Assembly (NCBI RefSeq): GCF_041395345.1
Contig: NZ_JAWLAR010000001.1
Location: forward strand, 124,001-188,000
From: Dokdonella sp041395345
Lineage (GTDB): Bacteria > Pseudomonadota > Gammaproteobacteria > Xanthomonadales > Rhodanobacteraceae
Direction of reading: 5' to 3'
DNA: 64,000 nucleotides
How positions within the stretch are numbered: position 1 is the first letter of the stretch; each line of letters opens with the position of its first letter. A program made the position numbers and the translations under genes. This document shows positions 51,192-59,985 of this stretch, one piece after another. The notes under the pieces are model-generated. The model was given only the letters and a program-made list of their open reading frames with translations. It was not told the origin of the DNA and did not search any database.

Positions 51192-52232
51192 CTAGATCTG
51201 CATGCCGTCGATCTCTATGCGCAGGTCGCTGCGGCAGATGTCGCCAAACAGGGTAATGCAGTCGATCTGGGGCGGGCAGCGCTCGCGCATGCGTTGCTCG
51301 ATCGCCGCGGCTTCAGTCGGATCGCGCAGGTACACCTTCAGCAGGCTCGCCGCCAGACCGCGACGGGCGATTTCGCTACCGGCTGCGTCGAGCAGGCTCT
51401 GCAGATTGCGCAAGGTCTCCTCGAACTGGGCGAAGGTGTCGCCGAGGTGGACCGAGGCATGGCCGACCACGGCCGCCGTACCGGATACCAGGAGTTGCTC
51501 GGCGGGCGTTCGCGTGGCGCGGGCGAAAGTCGGCGCGACCGGGCCGTACTGGCGTGGATAGGACCAGGCACTGACCTGACGCGGATTCTCGACCGCTACA
51601 CCGGCCTGACGCGCCGCCAATCCATAGACCTGCAGCACGCGCACGCCATCGCGACGCCCGATAGCGGTGGCGGCAGAGTAGCCGTTGCGTGCGGCGGGGG
51701 TGATTCCGCGTGCGCGACCACAGCAGAATTGCCGGTAGCGTTCATCGTCTCCCTCGCCCTCGTTGATGGCGTCCATGTAGTTCCACAGGCGCAAGATATG
51801 CGGTCGCGTACCGCCCTCGAGGCGTTGCTCGTCGAGCAGGTTGCAGATCCTGGAATAGGCCTTTTCCGCGGCCTGATCGATGCCACCGGATTCGGCTTCA
51901 TCGATTTCGACGGCGAAGAACAGGTAGGTATCGTCACTGCTCCAGCGCACGTTTCCCATGACGCCCGAACGCACCGGTGCCACGCCTCGCCAGACTTCAT
52001 AGCGGTTGCTTCCGGCTTGCTCCAGTCCGATATTCAGGTAGCGCGGATCGTTGCTGGATCCGGCGGACGGGCCGAAGCCGATCACGGCAAGCACGTCGGG
52101 GCCGGCCAGCAGATCCTCAAGCCGGCCTGCCTCATAGCTGGCCCGTAGCGGAGGCATCGAAGCGCATTTGGCGGTGGTGGGTGGTTCGGGGAATATCACG
52201 TGAATTTCAGATCTCGGGCCTGTTTCCGGCAC
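51192..52232 (-). CDS. xanB2: XanB2-type chorismatase (hydroxybenzoate synthase)
   Basis: A 346-residue protein of the FkbO/Hyg5/XanB2 chorismatase family, which has two YjgF/RidA-like domains. XanB2 splits chorismate to 3- and 4-hydroxybenzoate for xanthomonadin and ubiquinone in Xanthomonas. Family segments are RNGYSAATAIGRRDG, QVSAWSYPRQYGPVAPTFARA, ISGTAAVVGHASVHLGD and the C-terminal CPPQIDCITLFGDICRSDL. The GTG at 52232 is the longest start; the ATG at 52157 (MPPLRASYEAG) is an alternative. Divergent from the ACP gene, it would supply the aryl starter. The product mix cannot be read from sequence. Confidence 0.85.
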   Translation of the reverse strand: MPETGPRSEIHVIFPEPPTTAKCASMPPLRASYEAGRLEDLLAGPDVLAVIGFGPSAGSSNDPRYLNIGLEQAGSNRYEVWRGVAPVRSGVMGNVRWSSDDTYLFFAVEIDEAESGGIDQAAEKAYSRICNLLDEQRLEGGTRPHILRLWNYMDAINEGEGDDERYRQFCCGRARGITPAARNGYSAATAIGRRDGVRVLQVYGLAARQAGVAVENPRQVSAWSYPRQYGPVAPTFARATRTPAEQLLVSGTAAVVGHASVHLGDTFAQFEETLRNLQSLLDAAGSEIARRGLAASLLKVYLRDPTEAAAIEQRMRERCPPQIDCITLFGDICRSDLRIEIDGMQI

Positions 52233-52250
52233 AGGGTTGGCGGTCGCGGA

Positions 52251-52259
52251 TGATACACT
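52251..52259 (+). promoter_or_regulatory. Candidate extended -10 promoter for the ACP gene
   Basis: TGATACACT fits TGnTAnnnT, 44 bases before the GTG of the ACP gene, in the 71-base gap between the divergent xanB2 and ACP genes. No strong -35 is at the usual distance. Proposed by eye. Confidence 0.35.
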
Positions 52260-52303
52260 GCGCAGCTATTGACCACCGACTATCCGACCAGGCAGGCCTT
52301 CCC

Positions 52304-52591
52304 GTGACACAAGCTTCAGCAACCCCCACGCAATCCCCCGCCGAACACGAACTTGCCCAACTCGTGATCAGCAGCCTCAACATCGAAGGCGTGGAAGCGG
52401 CGGCGATCGACCCCGATGCACCGCTGTTCGGCGACGGCGATCTTGGCCTCGACTCCATCGATGCGCTCGAACTCGCCCTGGCAGTATCCAAGCATTACGG
52501 ATTCCAGCTACGCTCCGACAACCCTGAAAATCGGCAGATTTTCGGCAGTCTGCGCGCACTTTCCGCGCATATCGAAAAAGAGCGCGCCTAG
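52304..52591 (+). CDS. Acyl carrier protein of the aryl-polyene locus
   Basis: A 95-residue acyl carrier protein. The phosphopantetheine attachment Ser lies in LGLDSIDALELALAV at about residue 50. The N-terminus has an Ala/Thr/Pro-rich extension unlike housekeeping AcpP. The GTG at 52304 begins the best reading. Such dedicated carriers hold the growing polyene in aryl-polyene clusters. A phosphopantetheinyl transferase gene lies nearby to activate it. The next gene on this strand starts at 55037. Confidence 0.9.
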   Translation: MTQASATPTQSPAEHELAQLVISSLNIEGVEAAAIDPDAPLFGDGDLGLDSIDALELALAVSKHYGFQLRSDNPENRQIFGSLRALSAHIEKERA

Positions 52592-52620
52592 CAGGCTTCC
52601 GGCGCGGTGCTTGTTGTAGG

Positions 52621-52639
52621 GGTGGGTCTCAGACCCACC
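52621..52639. repeat. GGTGGGTCTCAGACCCACC palindrome
   Basis: A perfect 9-base stem with a single-base loop, 30 bases after the ACP stop, preceded by GTAGG and followed by CCTGCAGGGG. It belongs to the same GGGTCT/AGACCC family as 8298-8318. It may end the ACP transcript but has no U-tract. Confidence 0.7.
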
Positions 52640-52719
52640 CTGCAGGGGTTGCGAACGAGTGCGCGGAATCCGATAACCTCCCTCGCGTTTCTGCTTCGTT
52701 GTTGGCTTCAGATCCGATT

Positions 52720-52807
52720 GGCACTGACCCAAGGCTCGTCATTCCAGGCTGCTCCGGGATGACGAAAATGGGCGCGAAAACGGGGGATCGGCTCCAAATC
52801 AGTGCGA
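52720..52807. repeat. Nested inverted repeat, dispersed extragenic element (copy 2)
   Basis: Same word order as at 1455-1527: GGCACTGACC..., then GCTCGTCATTCC, CGGGATGACG, GGGGGATCGG and ATCAGTGCGATTC. The arms are less perfect here than in copy 1. The element fills the gap between the ACP and phosphopantetheinyl transferase genes together with two flanking palindromes. Confidence 0.65.
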
Positions 52808-52859
52808 TTCGTCCCAGTCCCGCCCGCTCCCTGGTTTGTGCAAGTTGCGGCAGAAAGCC

Positions 52860-52880
52860 GGGCGAGTCCGAGACTCGCCC
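52860..52880. repeat. GGGCGAGTC/GACTCGCCC palindrome
   Basis: A 9-base stem (52860-52868 with 52872-52880) and three-base loop, followed by CCTAC. With GTAGG...GGTCTC at 52616-52630 it brackets the nested repeat in opposite orientation, as if a composite repeat of about 270 bases. It lies 21 bases past the stop of the convergent transferase gene. Confidence 0.65.
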
Positions 52881-52901
52881 CTACACTCGAGCTGTATTCC
52901 G

Positions 52902-53633
52902 TCAACGCGCCGGCGCAGGCTTGACCTGCGCGTCCTCCATGAGGAACGCACGAATACGCAATGCCGGGCCGCGCCAGGCCAGAGCTGCAACATGCCCCGG
53001 TAGCGGTTCAAATCGATGCAGCTGCCAGTCTTCGACGGCGCCCGCCGCGGTGTCGATCGCCTTCAACCTGCCTGCCCGGCCCTCGTGGTCGAGCTCGAAC
53101 TGCAATCGGTGCAAGCCGAATGAAAGTCCCTGTCCCAGGGCCTTGAGCACGGCTTCCTTGCCGGTCCACAAGCGCATGAATGCCGGACCCTGGCTCGAAC
53201 CATCCAGCCTCTCCAGAGCGCGCGACTCCTCGTCGGCGAAGAAGCGTCGGGCCAGCTCCAGCGGCGTGTGCCGGCGCGCCAGGGTATCCACATCGATGCC
53301 CAGTTCCTGCCGTTTCGAAAATGCGAACAGCACGCATTGCCCGCCATGACTCAGGTTGAATTGCGGAAATCCCGCCTGGCTCGCGTAGGGCTTGCCATGC
53401 TCGCCACGCTGAAGCGCCGGCGGCGCGGCGCCGGCATAGCGATGCAGCAAGCCGAGCAGTTGTTCGTTCGCTTGGCGCGATACATCGCGCGGGGGTATCG
53501 GCCGGGCCGCCTGCCACAACCAGACATGCACCTCGTCGTCGAGCAAGTCCAGATTCGCCGGCGCCGTCTCGAACTCCAGCCGGACCGAATCGGCCGGTTC
53601 CTCGGCAGCCTGTCCGGGCAAGGATGCCTGCAT
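52902..53633 (-). CDS. 4'-phosphopantetheinyl transferase
   Basis: A 243-residue Sfp-type transferase that moves phosphopantetheine from CoA to the carrier Ser. Core motifs are FNLSHGGQCVLFAF (P2-like), LGIDVDTL with the Mg2+-binding acids, and RRFFADEESRAL...RLWTGKEAVLKALGQGL, which includes the diagnostic (W/F)xxKEA. The ATG at 53633 lies six bases after the halogenase stop on the same strand, so the two are an operon. It most likely activates the ACP at 52304. Confidence 0.93.
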   Translation of the reverse strand: MQASLPGQAAEEPADSVRLEFETAPANLDLLDDEVHVWLWQAARPIPPRDVSRQANEQLLGLLHRYAGAAPPALQRGEHGKPYASQAGFPQFNLSHGGQCVLFAFSKRQELGIDVDTLARRHTPLELARRFFADEESRALERLDGSSQGPAFMRLWTGKEAVLKALGQGLSFGLHRLQFELDHEGRAGRLKAIDTAAGAVEDWQLHRFEPLPGHVAALAWRGPALRIRAFLMEDAQVKPAPAR

Positions 53634-53638
53634 GCCGG

Positions 53639-54958
53639 TCAAGCCGGATCCACGGGCGTACTGCCGCCGCTGAATTCGATCCTGGCCTGACGCCGTCGCG
53701 CGACCCGTTCGCTGCGCCAGCGCGCCCACGAAAGCAGGCTTGTCACCGCATAGATCAACTTGAACAGGCGCATGCGCCGCATCACCGGAGCGTTGTCGAA
53801 CACATCACCGGCCAGCATCGAAACCAGACCCTCTTCGACACGCCAGTGGTTGCGCGGATTCGCAAACAGTCCGCGCATGACCGGCGAATTGAAGCGGTAG
53901 ATGAACCAGGAAAACACGCGCACTCCGCGACGGATGCGCCGATCGTAAGCCCGCTGCAGGCGCTTTTCGCTCGCCCCGTCTCGCAGGCAGGCATCAACCA
54001 GTGCCGCTGCCGCGGTTCCGCTGTGCATGGCCAGGTAGACACCTGAGGAAAACACCGGATCGACGAACGCCCAGGCATCCCCGGCCATGATCCAGCCGGG
54101 TCCGCACATGCGCGAGCAGGTGTAGGAATAGTTGCCGGTTACGCGGACCTCGCCGCGGATGCGCGCCGCCTGCATCCGGCTCCATGCTTCGGGCATGCGC
54201 TGCAGGGTCTGCATGAGAAAGGCCTCGTTGCTGCCCTTGCGCTGCTTGAGGAATTCCGGCCAGCACACACAACCGATGCTCATCAGGCCATCGCGCAAGG
54301 GAATGAACCAGCACCAGCCCTGTTCGAAATGGTAGATGCTGATGTTGCCGGCGTCCTCGCCATCACGGCGTTCGACCGACTCGAAATGGGCGAAGATGGC
54401 CGCACTCTGATGCACCGCGTTCTTTCGCTTGAGGCGGAATTGCCTGCCGAGCACGGTATCCCGACCACTGGCATCGACCAGGTAGCGTGCCTTGATCGAC
54501 AATTCCGTTCCGCTGGCCTCGCGGGCCCGTGCTTGCACGGATCCCGGGCCATCGATCGAGACCGACGTCACGCATGTCCGCTCGCGGGCGTCGACACCAT
54601 TCGCGCGCGCGTTCTCGAACAGGATGCGGTCGAACTCCTCGCGCTTGACCTGAAAGGCATGGTCGGGCGACTGGCCCAGGGCGCGCGCAAAGTGAAACGT
54701 CTGGTAGCGCCCCTCGGTGGCCGGAAAGTCCGCGCCGAGCTTGCGCACCCCGATCGCCTCGATTTCATCGAGCACGCCAAGCTGCTCGAGGATCGGCAAA
54801 TTGCACGGCAACAGCGATTCGCCAATGTGGAATCGCGGGTGGCTGTCCTTCTCCAGCTGCAGCACCTGCCAACCCTTGCGCGCCAGCAGGGTCGCAGCCG
54901 TCGACCCGGCAGGACCGCCCCCAATCACCAGCACATCGCATTGCAGAGCCTCTTGCAT
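53639..54958 (-). CDS. Flavin-dependent halogenase (aryl-polyene locus)
   Basis: A 439-residue FAD-dependent protein with GGGPAGSTAA (13-22) and FHIGESLLP (44-51). It carries all marks of halogenases: WxWxIP as WCWFIP (215-220), FxDPxxSxG as FVDPVFSSG (298-306), and a Lys (Lys73 in RKLGADF) where the catalytic lysine falls. It would chlorinate or brominate an aromatic ring, most simply the aryl head of the polyene, as in brominated xanthomonadins. Reduced FAD must come from a reductase, not present nearby. Divergent from the COG4648 gene. Confidence 0.85.
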   Translation of the reverse strand: MQEALQCDVLVIGGGPAGSTAATLLARKGWQVLQLEKDSHPRFHIGESLLPCNLPILEQLGVLDEIEAIGVRKLGADFPATEGRYQTFHFARALGQSPDHAFQVKREEFDRILFENARANGVDARERTCVTSVSIDGPGSVQARAREASGTELSIKARYLVDASGRDTVLGRQFRLKRKNAVHQSAAIFAHFESVERRDGEDAGNISIYHFEQGWCWFIPLRDGLMSIGCVCWPEFLKQRKGSNEAFLMQTLQRMPEAWSRMQAARIRGEVRVTGNYSYTCSRMCGPGWIMAGDAWAFVDPVFSSGVYLAMHSGTAAAALVDACLRDGASEKRLQRAYDRRIRRGVRVFSWFIYRFNSPVMRGLFANPRNHWRVEEGLVSMLAGDVFDNAPVMRRMRLFKLIYAVTSLLSWARWRSERVARRRQARIEFSGGSTPVDPA

Positions 54959-55036
54959 GGCATGTTCCCCGACTGCGGAAAGAGCGTGTCCAATGCCGCG
55001 CCCGTTCCTGCGGCACTCCATCGGATCCTGCCCTCC

Positions 55037-55819
55037 ATGTTACATTTCCGCCCCGTTCCCATGGCGATTGCCTCAGTCCAGCGCGTGAATCGCCCTGCCC
55101 AATTGCACAGCCGACCTGTGACCAAGCTGCCAGCCCCGGCATGGCGCCGTGCCCTGGTCGCCATTGCCATCGCGCTCTACCTGCTCCTCGTGCTGGCCGC
55201 GTGGACGACCGGCAGCGAGCCGCTTTCGGCGGCCTGCGTTGCGTTGCTGGTGACCGCGGTACTGGCGCAACCGATGCTGGCGCGCAAGGCCTGGGCCTGG
55301 ATTTGCTGGCTGATTCTCGGCTCCGGCTTGCTCGTCCTGAGCCTGAACGGATACGGGCGGATCGCGCTCGACCTGGTTCCTGTCCTGATCAACGTGGCCC
55401 TGGCCATTCTGTTCGGCCTGACCCTGCGCCGCGCGAGCACGCCGCTGATTGCGCGTGCCATCTGTGCGATCGAGGGCCCGGAACACTTGAAGCTGCCGCG
55501 CGTGGCCGGCTATGCGCGCGCACTGACCATTGCCTGGACCTGCCTGTTCCTGATCCAGGCCTTCCTGCTCGTACTGATGCTGGTCTGGTGGTTGCCGTCG
55601 ATTGCCGAGAACGAGCGTCTTCATTCCTGGGGCATGAACTACGTGCACATCGGCGGCTATTTGCTGCCCGCCGCATTCATGGCCATCGAGTACGCTTTCC
55701 GGCGCTGGTACCTGCGCCATCTGCCGCACGTCCCGCTGCATGTTTTCCTGCAGAAGCTCGTGCAGAACTGGCATGGCTTGCTGCGCGATTCCGCGCATGG
55801 CACGCAAGGGAAATCCTGA
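55037..55819 (+). CDS. COG4648-type integral membrane protein of aryl-polyene clusters
   Basis: A 260-residue membrane protein with about six helices (from WRRALVAIAIALYLLLVLAA onward). The stretch RRASTPLIARAICAIEGPEHLKLPRVAGYARALTIAW, seen in part as IEGPEHLKLPRVAGYARAL, is typical of COG4648 proteins that accompany aryl-polyene synthesis. An ATG at 55061 and a GTG at 55118 are alternative starts. It begins a tight plus-strand operon of seven genes that runs to the dehydratase at 60427. Exact role unknown. Confidence 0.78.
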   Translation: MLHFRPVPMAIASVQRVNRPAQLHSRPVTKLPAPAWRRALVAIAIALYLLLVLAAWTTGSEPLSAACVALLVTAVLAQPMLARKAWAWICWLILGSGLLVLSLNGYGRIALDLVPVLINVALAILFGLTLRRASTPLIARAICAIEGPEHLKLPRVAGYARALTIAWTCLFLIQAFLLVLMLVWWLPSIAENERLHSWGMNYVHIGGYLLPAAFMAIEYAFRRWYLRHLPHVPLHVFLQKLVQNWHGLLRDSAHGTQGKS

Positions 55820-55822
55820 GCG

Positions 55823-56125
55823 ATGCGGCAAGACGATTGCGAGTTCATCGAAGCGCTCTGCATCCCCGCTACACATCCGTGCCTGCCGGGTCACTTTCCC
55901 GGCCAGCCCGTGGTTCCCGGAGTCGTCCTTCTGGACCGTGTCGCCGCATGTCTCGAAAGGCAGGGTCGGGGCACGCTGTTGCGCCTTGGCGCGGTGAAGT
56001 TCCGCGCACCCCTCTTGCCGGGGCAAACGGCAGAGATGCATGTCAACCTCGGCGCTGGGCGGTTGCGTTTTCGTATCGTGCGCGAGGATCAGCTTCTGGT
56101 TTCGGGTGAGGGGGAGCTGGCTTGA
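55823..56125 (+). CDS. Small FabA/FabZ-like hotdog dehydratase
   Basis: A 100-residue hotdog protein with HPCLPGHFPGQPVVPGVVLLD (residues 18-38; only the key HFPGxPVVPGV motif counts), the FabZ/FabA active-site loop with its His. Aryl-polyene clusters use such 3-hydroxyacyl-ACP dehydratases to make the polyene double bonds. It starts three bases after the COG4648 stop and its TGA overlaps the TTG of the acyltransferase gene. Confidence 0.85.
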   Translation: MRQDDCEFIEALCIPATHPCLPGHFPGQPVVPGVVLLDRVAACLERQGRGTLLRLGAVKFRAPLLPGQTAEMHVNLGAGRLRFRIVREDQLLVSGEGELA

Positions 56126-57084
56126 GCGAGCACTGGAGCGAACAACGGGAGGGCGGCGGGCGCTTCGCGCTGTGGCTGATCCGCACCATCGGACTGACCC
56201 TGGGACGCAGGGTAGCGCGCGCATTGCTGTATCCGATCACGCTGTACTTCTTCTTGCGCCGCACGGCCGAGCGGCGTGCGTCCTACGCCTATCTCGAGCG
56301 CATGTTCGGGCGCCCGGCGAATGCGCGAATGGTCTTCCACCACATCCACCGCTACGCCGCGACAATGCTCGACCGGATTTACCTGCTCACCGAACATCTG
56401 CGCAACTTCGATGTGCGCGTGTACGGGCTGGATGAACTGCACGCCATGATGCGGCCGGATCGCGGAGTTCTTCTGGTCGGCGCCCATGTCGGCAGCTTCG
56501 AAGTGTTGCGCGTGATGTCCCTGCAGCGACCGGACGTGAAGGTGCGGGTTGTGCTCAATACAAAGCAGACGCCGGCCATGACCGAGCTTCTGCACGCTCT
56601 GAGTCCGGACATCGCGAACAACGTGATCGATGCCTCGCGGCCCGGACACGAGGTCGTTTTCGCGCTGCACGATGCCATGCAGGAAGGCGCCCTGGCGACC
56701 TTGCTCGGTGATCGCGCGCGTCCTGGCGAAGCGACCGTTGAAGTCGACTTCCTCGGTTCGCCTGCCCGCTTTCCAGTCGCTCCGTTCCTGATCGCGAGCA
56801 TGCTCAAGGTCCCTGTCGTGTTGTGCCTCGGCATGTATCGGGGAGGTCGAAGCTACGACCTGATCTTCGAGCAGCTAGCTGAACAGCTCGACCTGCCCAG
56901 ACGCGGCAGGGAGGCGGAACTGCGTGTTTTCGTGCAACGCTATGCCCAACGGCTGGAACACCATGTCCGCGCCCATCCTTACAACTGGTTCAATTTCTAT
57001 GACTTCTGGAACCTGGAAACGCCTCGCCCTGCGCAGCCTTCCGTGGCTGATTCTGCCTTCTCTGGCGAGCGCAGCAGAGTTTGA
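56122..57084 (+). CDS. LpxL/HtrB-like lipid acyltransferase
   Basis: A 320-residue acyltransferase of the lysophospholipid/lipid-A type. The TTG start at 56122 overlaps the preceding stop (TTGA). Motif I is probably GVLLVGAHVGSFEVLR (His, then x4 before an acidic residue), later LLGDRARPGEATVEV, and a hydrophobic N-terminal helix anchors it. In aryl-polyene loci this enzyme probably attaches an acyl group or the polyene to a lipid. The gene's 3' end overlaps the LolA-like gene by 86 bases. Confidence 0.85.
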   Translation: MSEHWSEQREGGGRFALWLIRTIGLTLGRRVARALLYPITLYFFLRRTAERRASYAYLERMFGRPANARMVFHHIHRYAATMLDRIYLLTEHLRNFDVRVYGLDELHAMMRPDRGVLLVGAHVGSFEVLRVMSLQRPDVKVRVVLNTKQTPAMTELLHALSPDIANNVIDASRPGHEVVFALHDAMQEGALATLLGDRARPGEATVEVDFLGSPARFPVAPFLIASMLKVPVVLCLGMYRGGRSYDLIFEQLAEQLDLPRRGREAELRVFVQRYAQRLEHHVRAHPYNWFNFYDFWNLETPRPAQPSVADSAFSGERSRV

Positions 57085-57655
57085 TCCGCTGACCCTGGTC
57101 GCCGGCCTGCAGCGCGAGCTTCCTGCGCGCACGGCCTACACCGAAGTCCGCTTTTCGCACATGTACGATCGAGCCCTGGTCGCGCGTGGCGAACTGGAAT
57201 ATCTGGGCCCCGGCCGCCTCGGCAAGCGTGTCGACGAACCCTACACCGAGGTCACCACGATCGCTGACGGGCAGGTGACCCTGCAACGCGGCAAGCGCAA
57301 GCCGCGCCAGATCTCCTTGCAGCGCGTTCCCGAACTGGAAGGATTCCTGCGTGGCTTCAGCGCGCTGCTGGGCGGCGATGCACAGGCACTGCAACGCGAT
57401 TTCGAATTGACCGGTAGCGGCAACCAGGACCGGTGGCAGCTGCGTCTGGCCCCAAGCGACAAGCGACTGCGCAAGCGCATCGATGCCATCGTGGTCGATG
57501 GCAGCGGGGACGATGCCAACTGCTTCAGCATCGTCGATGCCGACGATGACGTCAGCATCATGATGGTCGAGCAGCTGGCTTCGGCCCCCCTGCCCGAGCC
57601 ACTGACGCAAAAGAATGTCGAATCGGCCTGCCGTGGCGGAGACGCCGCGAAGTGA
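56999..57655 (+). CDS. LolA-like periplasmic protein
   Basis: A 218-residue exported protein with a signal peptide (MTSGTWKRLALRSLPWLILP...SA). The mature part resembles the LolA/outer-membrane lipoprotein carrier fold found in aryl-polyene clusters: AYTEVRFSHMYDRALVARGELEYL and LGKRVDEPYTEV, then QLRLAPSDKRLRKRI. It would bind a hydrophobic cargo, possibly the polyene lipid, on the way to the outer membrane. The start within the preceding gene is required to keep the signal peptide. The stop overlaps the exporter start (GTGA). Confidence 0.82.
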   Translation: MTSGTWKRLALRSLPWLILPSLASAAEFDPLTLVAGLQRELPARTAYTEVRFSHMYDRALVARGELEYLGPGRLGKRVDEPYTEVTTIADGQVTLQRGKRKPRQISLQRVPELEGFLRGFSALLGGDAQALQRDFELTGSGNQDRWQLRLAPSDKRLRKRIDAIVVDGSGDDANCFSIVDADDDVSIMMVEQLASAPLPEPLTQKNVESACRGGDAAK

Positions 57656-59985
57656 CAGGGCGCTCGGGTCGATTTGCCTTGCTGGCAGCGTGGATCGTCG
57701 CGCTGGTCAGTGTGGCTGCCTACACCGCGCACACGCTGAAGATCAGCACGGACTTGCGCAGCTTCATGCCACCCGCGCAAAGCGCCGACCAGAAATTGCT
57801 GATGGAACAGATCGGCGAAGGGCCGGGCTCGCGACTGCTCCTGCTCGCCATCAGCGGTGACGAGGAATCACGGCTCGCGGAGTTGAGCCGGACATTCAGC
57901 AGCGCGCTGCGTGAGGATCCACGCTTTTCCCAGGTCATCAATGGCGAGTTCGACGCCGGCATGCTCGATGAGACGCTGCTGCCCTATCGCTATCTGCTGA
58001 CCGCGAGCTTCGATGAGGAACCGCTGGACGCGGCCGTGCTGGCCGACGAGCTGCAGCAGCGCGTCGAGGATCTCGGCTCGCCTGCCGCAACCCTGCTGAA
58101 ACCGATTCTCGAGCGGGATCCGACCCTGGAGATCATGAAGCTGGCCGAAGCGTGGTCACCCCCGCGGCAGCCACTGGTTCGCGACGGGGTCTGGTTTTCG
58201 CCCGAGAACGAGGCCCTGCTGCTGGCCCAGACGCACGCGCCGGGCTTTGATCCCGAAGCGCAGGGCGAGGCGATCGCCGCGATCCGCAACACGTTCGACG
58301 CAGTCAAGTCCGCAGGCGATACGGCAGAACTTGTCATCAGCGGACCCGGCTATTTCACCGTAATGGTCAATGCCGACACGCGCGGCGAATCGGAGTGGCT
58401 GGGCCGGATCAGCACGGTGGGCTTCATCATCCTGCTCCTGCTCGCCTATCGCAGCATCGCCGTGCTCGGGCTCGCCGCCTTGCCGATAGCTTCCGGGGCG
58501 CTGGCAGGGGTGGGCGCGATTGCCCTGGTCTTCACCGAAATGCACGGCATTACGCTCGCGTTCGGCTTCACCTTGCTCGGCGTTGCCCAGGAATACCCCA
58601 TCCGCCTGCTCAGTCATCGACGGGCCGGGGAGACCGCACTGGAAAGCGTGCGCGGTCTGTGGCCCTTGCTGCTGACGGCCATTGCATCGGCGTGCATCGC
58701 CTATCTGGCATTCTTTGCCTCCGGCGTGACCGGCCTCATGCAGCTGGCCGTATTCACCATCAGCGGCCTGCTCGTCGCCGGCTTCAGCACGCGCTATCTG
58801 CTGCCGCGCGTATTGCCGATCAGGTTCAGGGACGCGGCCGACACGCCCGGACTCGGCGCGGTCTGGAACTGGCTGGAGGCACTGCCACGACCACGCTGGC
58901 TGCCGGCACTGCTGTGCGTGATCGCAGCGATCATGCTGTGGGCTGCGCCAACGCCGTTCTGGCAGAACGATCTCGCAGCGCTGACGCCCGTGCCGCAGGA
59001 CCTGATGCAGCGCGAAGGTCGGCTGCGGGCGGCACTCGGCGCACCCGATGTGCGCTATCTGCTCATTGTCGAAGCCGAGGATGCCGAAGGCGTGCTTGAG
59101 CTTTCCGAACAGGTCGCGCCGCGCATCGAGGCCCTGGTCGAACAGGGCGCGATCGCCGCCGCCGAACTGCCGAGCCGCTACCTGCCGAGCCTCGAAACCC
59201 AGCGCGCGCGCCAGCAGAAACTGCCCTCGCGCGACGCGCTTGAAGCCATGCTCGATGAAGCCAGCGCTGGCCTGCCGTTTCGGCAGGGACTATTCGAACC
59301 CTTTGTCGATGATGTCGAAACTGCGCGCGGACTCGAGCCACTGACCCCAGCTGCCTTTGCCAGCTCGCCCATCGGAGCCCGCATCGACGCCATGCTGGTC
59401 GAGCGCGAGGGACACTGGCTCGGTCTCGGCACGATCATCGGCATGCAGGATGCCGAAGCATTCGGGGCGCTCGCTGCCGAGACCGGCGGCGCGGTGCGCT
59501 TGCTCGATCTCAAGGGTGCGTCCGAATCCCTGGTCATTTCCTATCGCGAGCGCATCCTGCAGGCCTTCGTGATCGCCATCGTGCTGCTCGTGATCACGGT
59601 GTTTGTCGCCTTCCGCGATGTTCGGCGCGCATGGCACGTGCTCGCACCGATGACGCTTGCGACCATCCTCGTTCTGGCCGTGCTGCGCATCAGTGGCTTC
59701 TCGCTGTCGTTGTTCCATCTGGTCGCGTTGACCCTGGCCGCCGGGCTCGGCCTGCACTACGCGCTGTTCTTCGAGCGCACGACACCCGATGCCGCCGAAG
59801 CGCGGCGTACCCTGCATGCGACCCTGGTCTGCGTGATCTCGGCCCTGCTCGTATTCGCCCTGCTGGCCTGGTCGTCGTTGCCGGTATTGCGCGCGATCGG
59901 CCTGACCGTCAGCCTCGGCGTCGGCTTCCATTTCTGCCTGTCCATCCTGATGGCGCGCAAGGGACGATCCGGCCATGCTGGATAA
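57652..59985 (+). CDS. MMPL/RND-type exporter
   Basis: A 777-residue inner-membrane exporter with two symmetric halves. Each has a periplasmic loop of about 200 residues (STDLRSFMP at the start of the first) and six helices; the first helix set includes VGFIILLLLAYRSIAVLGL and GITLAFGFTLLGVAQEYPIRLLSHR, an acidic/His site typical of MMPL energy coupling, and the second HLVALTLAAGLGLHYALFFER. The GTG at 57652 overlaps the LolA-like stop. It is predicted to carry the polyene product across the inner membrane. Confidence 0.88.
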   Translation: MTGRSGRFALLAAWIVALVSVAAYTAHTLKISTDLRSFMPPAQSADQKLLMEQIGEGPGSRLLLLAISGDEESRLAELSRTFSSALREDPRFSQVINGEFDAGMLDETLLPYRYLLTASFDEEPLDAAVLADELQQRVEDLGSPAATLLKPILERDPTLEIMKLAEAWSPPRQPLVRDGVWFSPENEALLLAQTHAPGFDPEAQGEAIAAIRNTFDAVKSAGDTAELVISGPGYFTVMVNADTRGESEWLGRISTVGFIILLLLAYRSIAVLGLAALPIASGALAGVGAIALVFTEMHGITLAFGFTLLGVAQEYPIRLLSHRRAGETALESVRGLWPLLLTAIASACIAYLAFFASGVTGLMQLAVFTISGLLVAGFSTRYLLPRVLPIRFRDAADTPGLGAVWNWLEALPRPRWLPALLCVIAAIMLWAAPTPFWQNDLAALTPVPQDLMQREGRLRAALGAPDVRYLLIVEAEDAEGVLELSEQVAPRIEALVEQGAIAAAELPSRYLPSLETQRARQQKLPSRDALEAMLDEASAGLPFRQGLFEPFVDDVETARGLEPLTPAAFASSPIGARIDAMLVEREGHWLGLGTIIGMQDAEAFGALAAETGGAVRLLDLKGASESLVISYRERILQAFVIAIVLLVITVFVAFRDVRRAWHVLAPMTLATILVLAVLRISGFSLSLFHLVALTLAAGLGLHYALFFERTTPDAAEARRTLHATLVCVISALLVFALLAWSSLPVLRAIGLTVSLGVGFHFCLSILMARKGRSGHAG

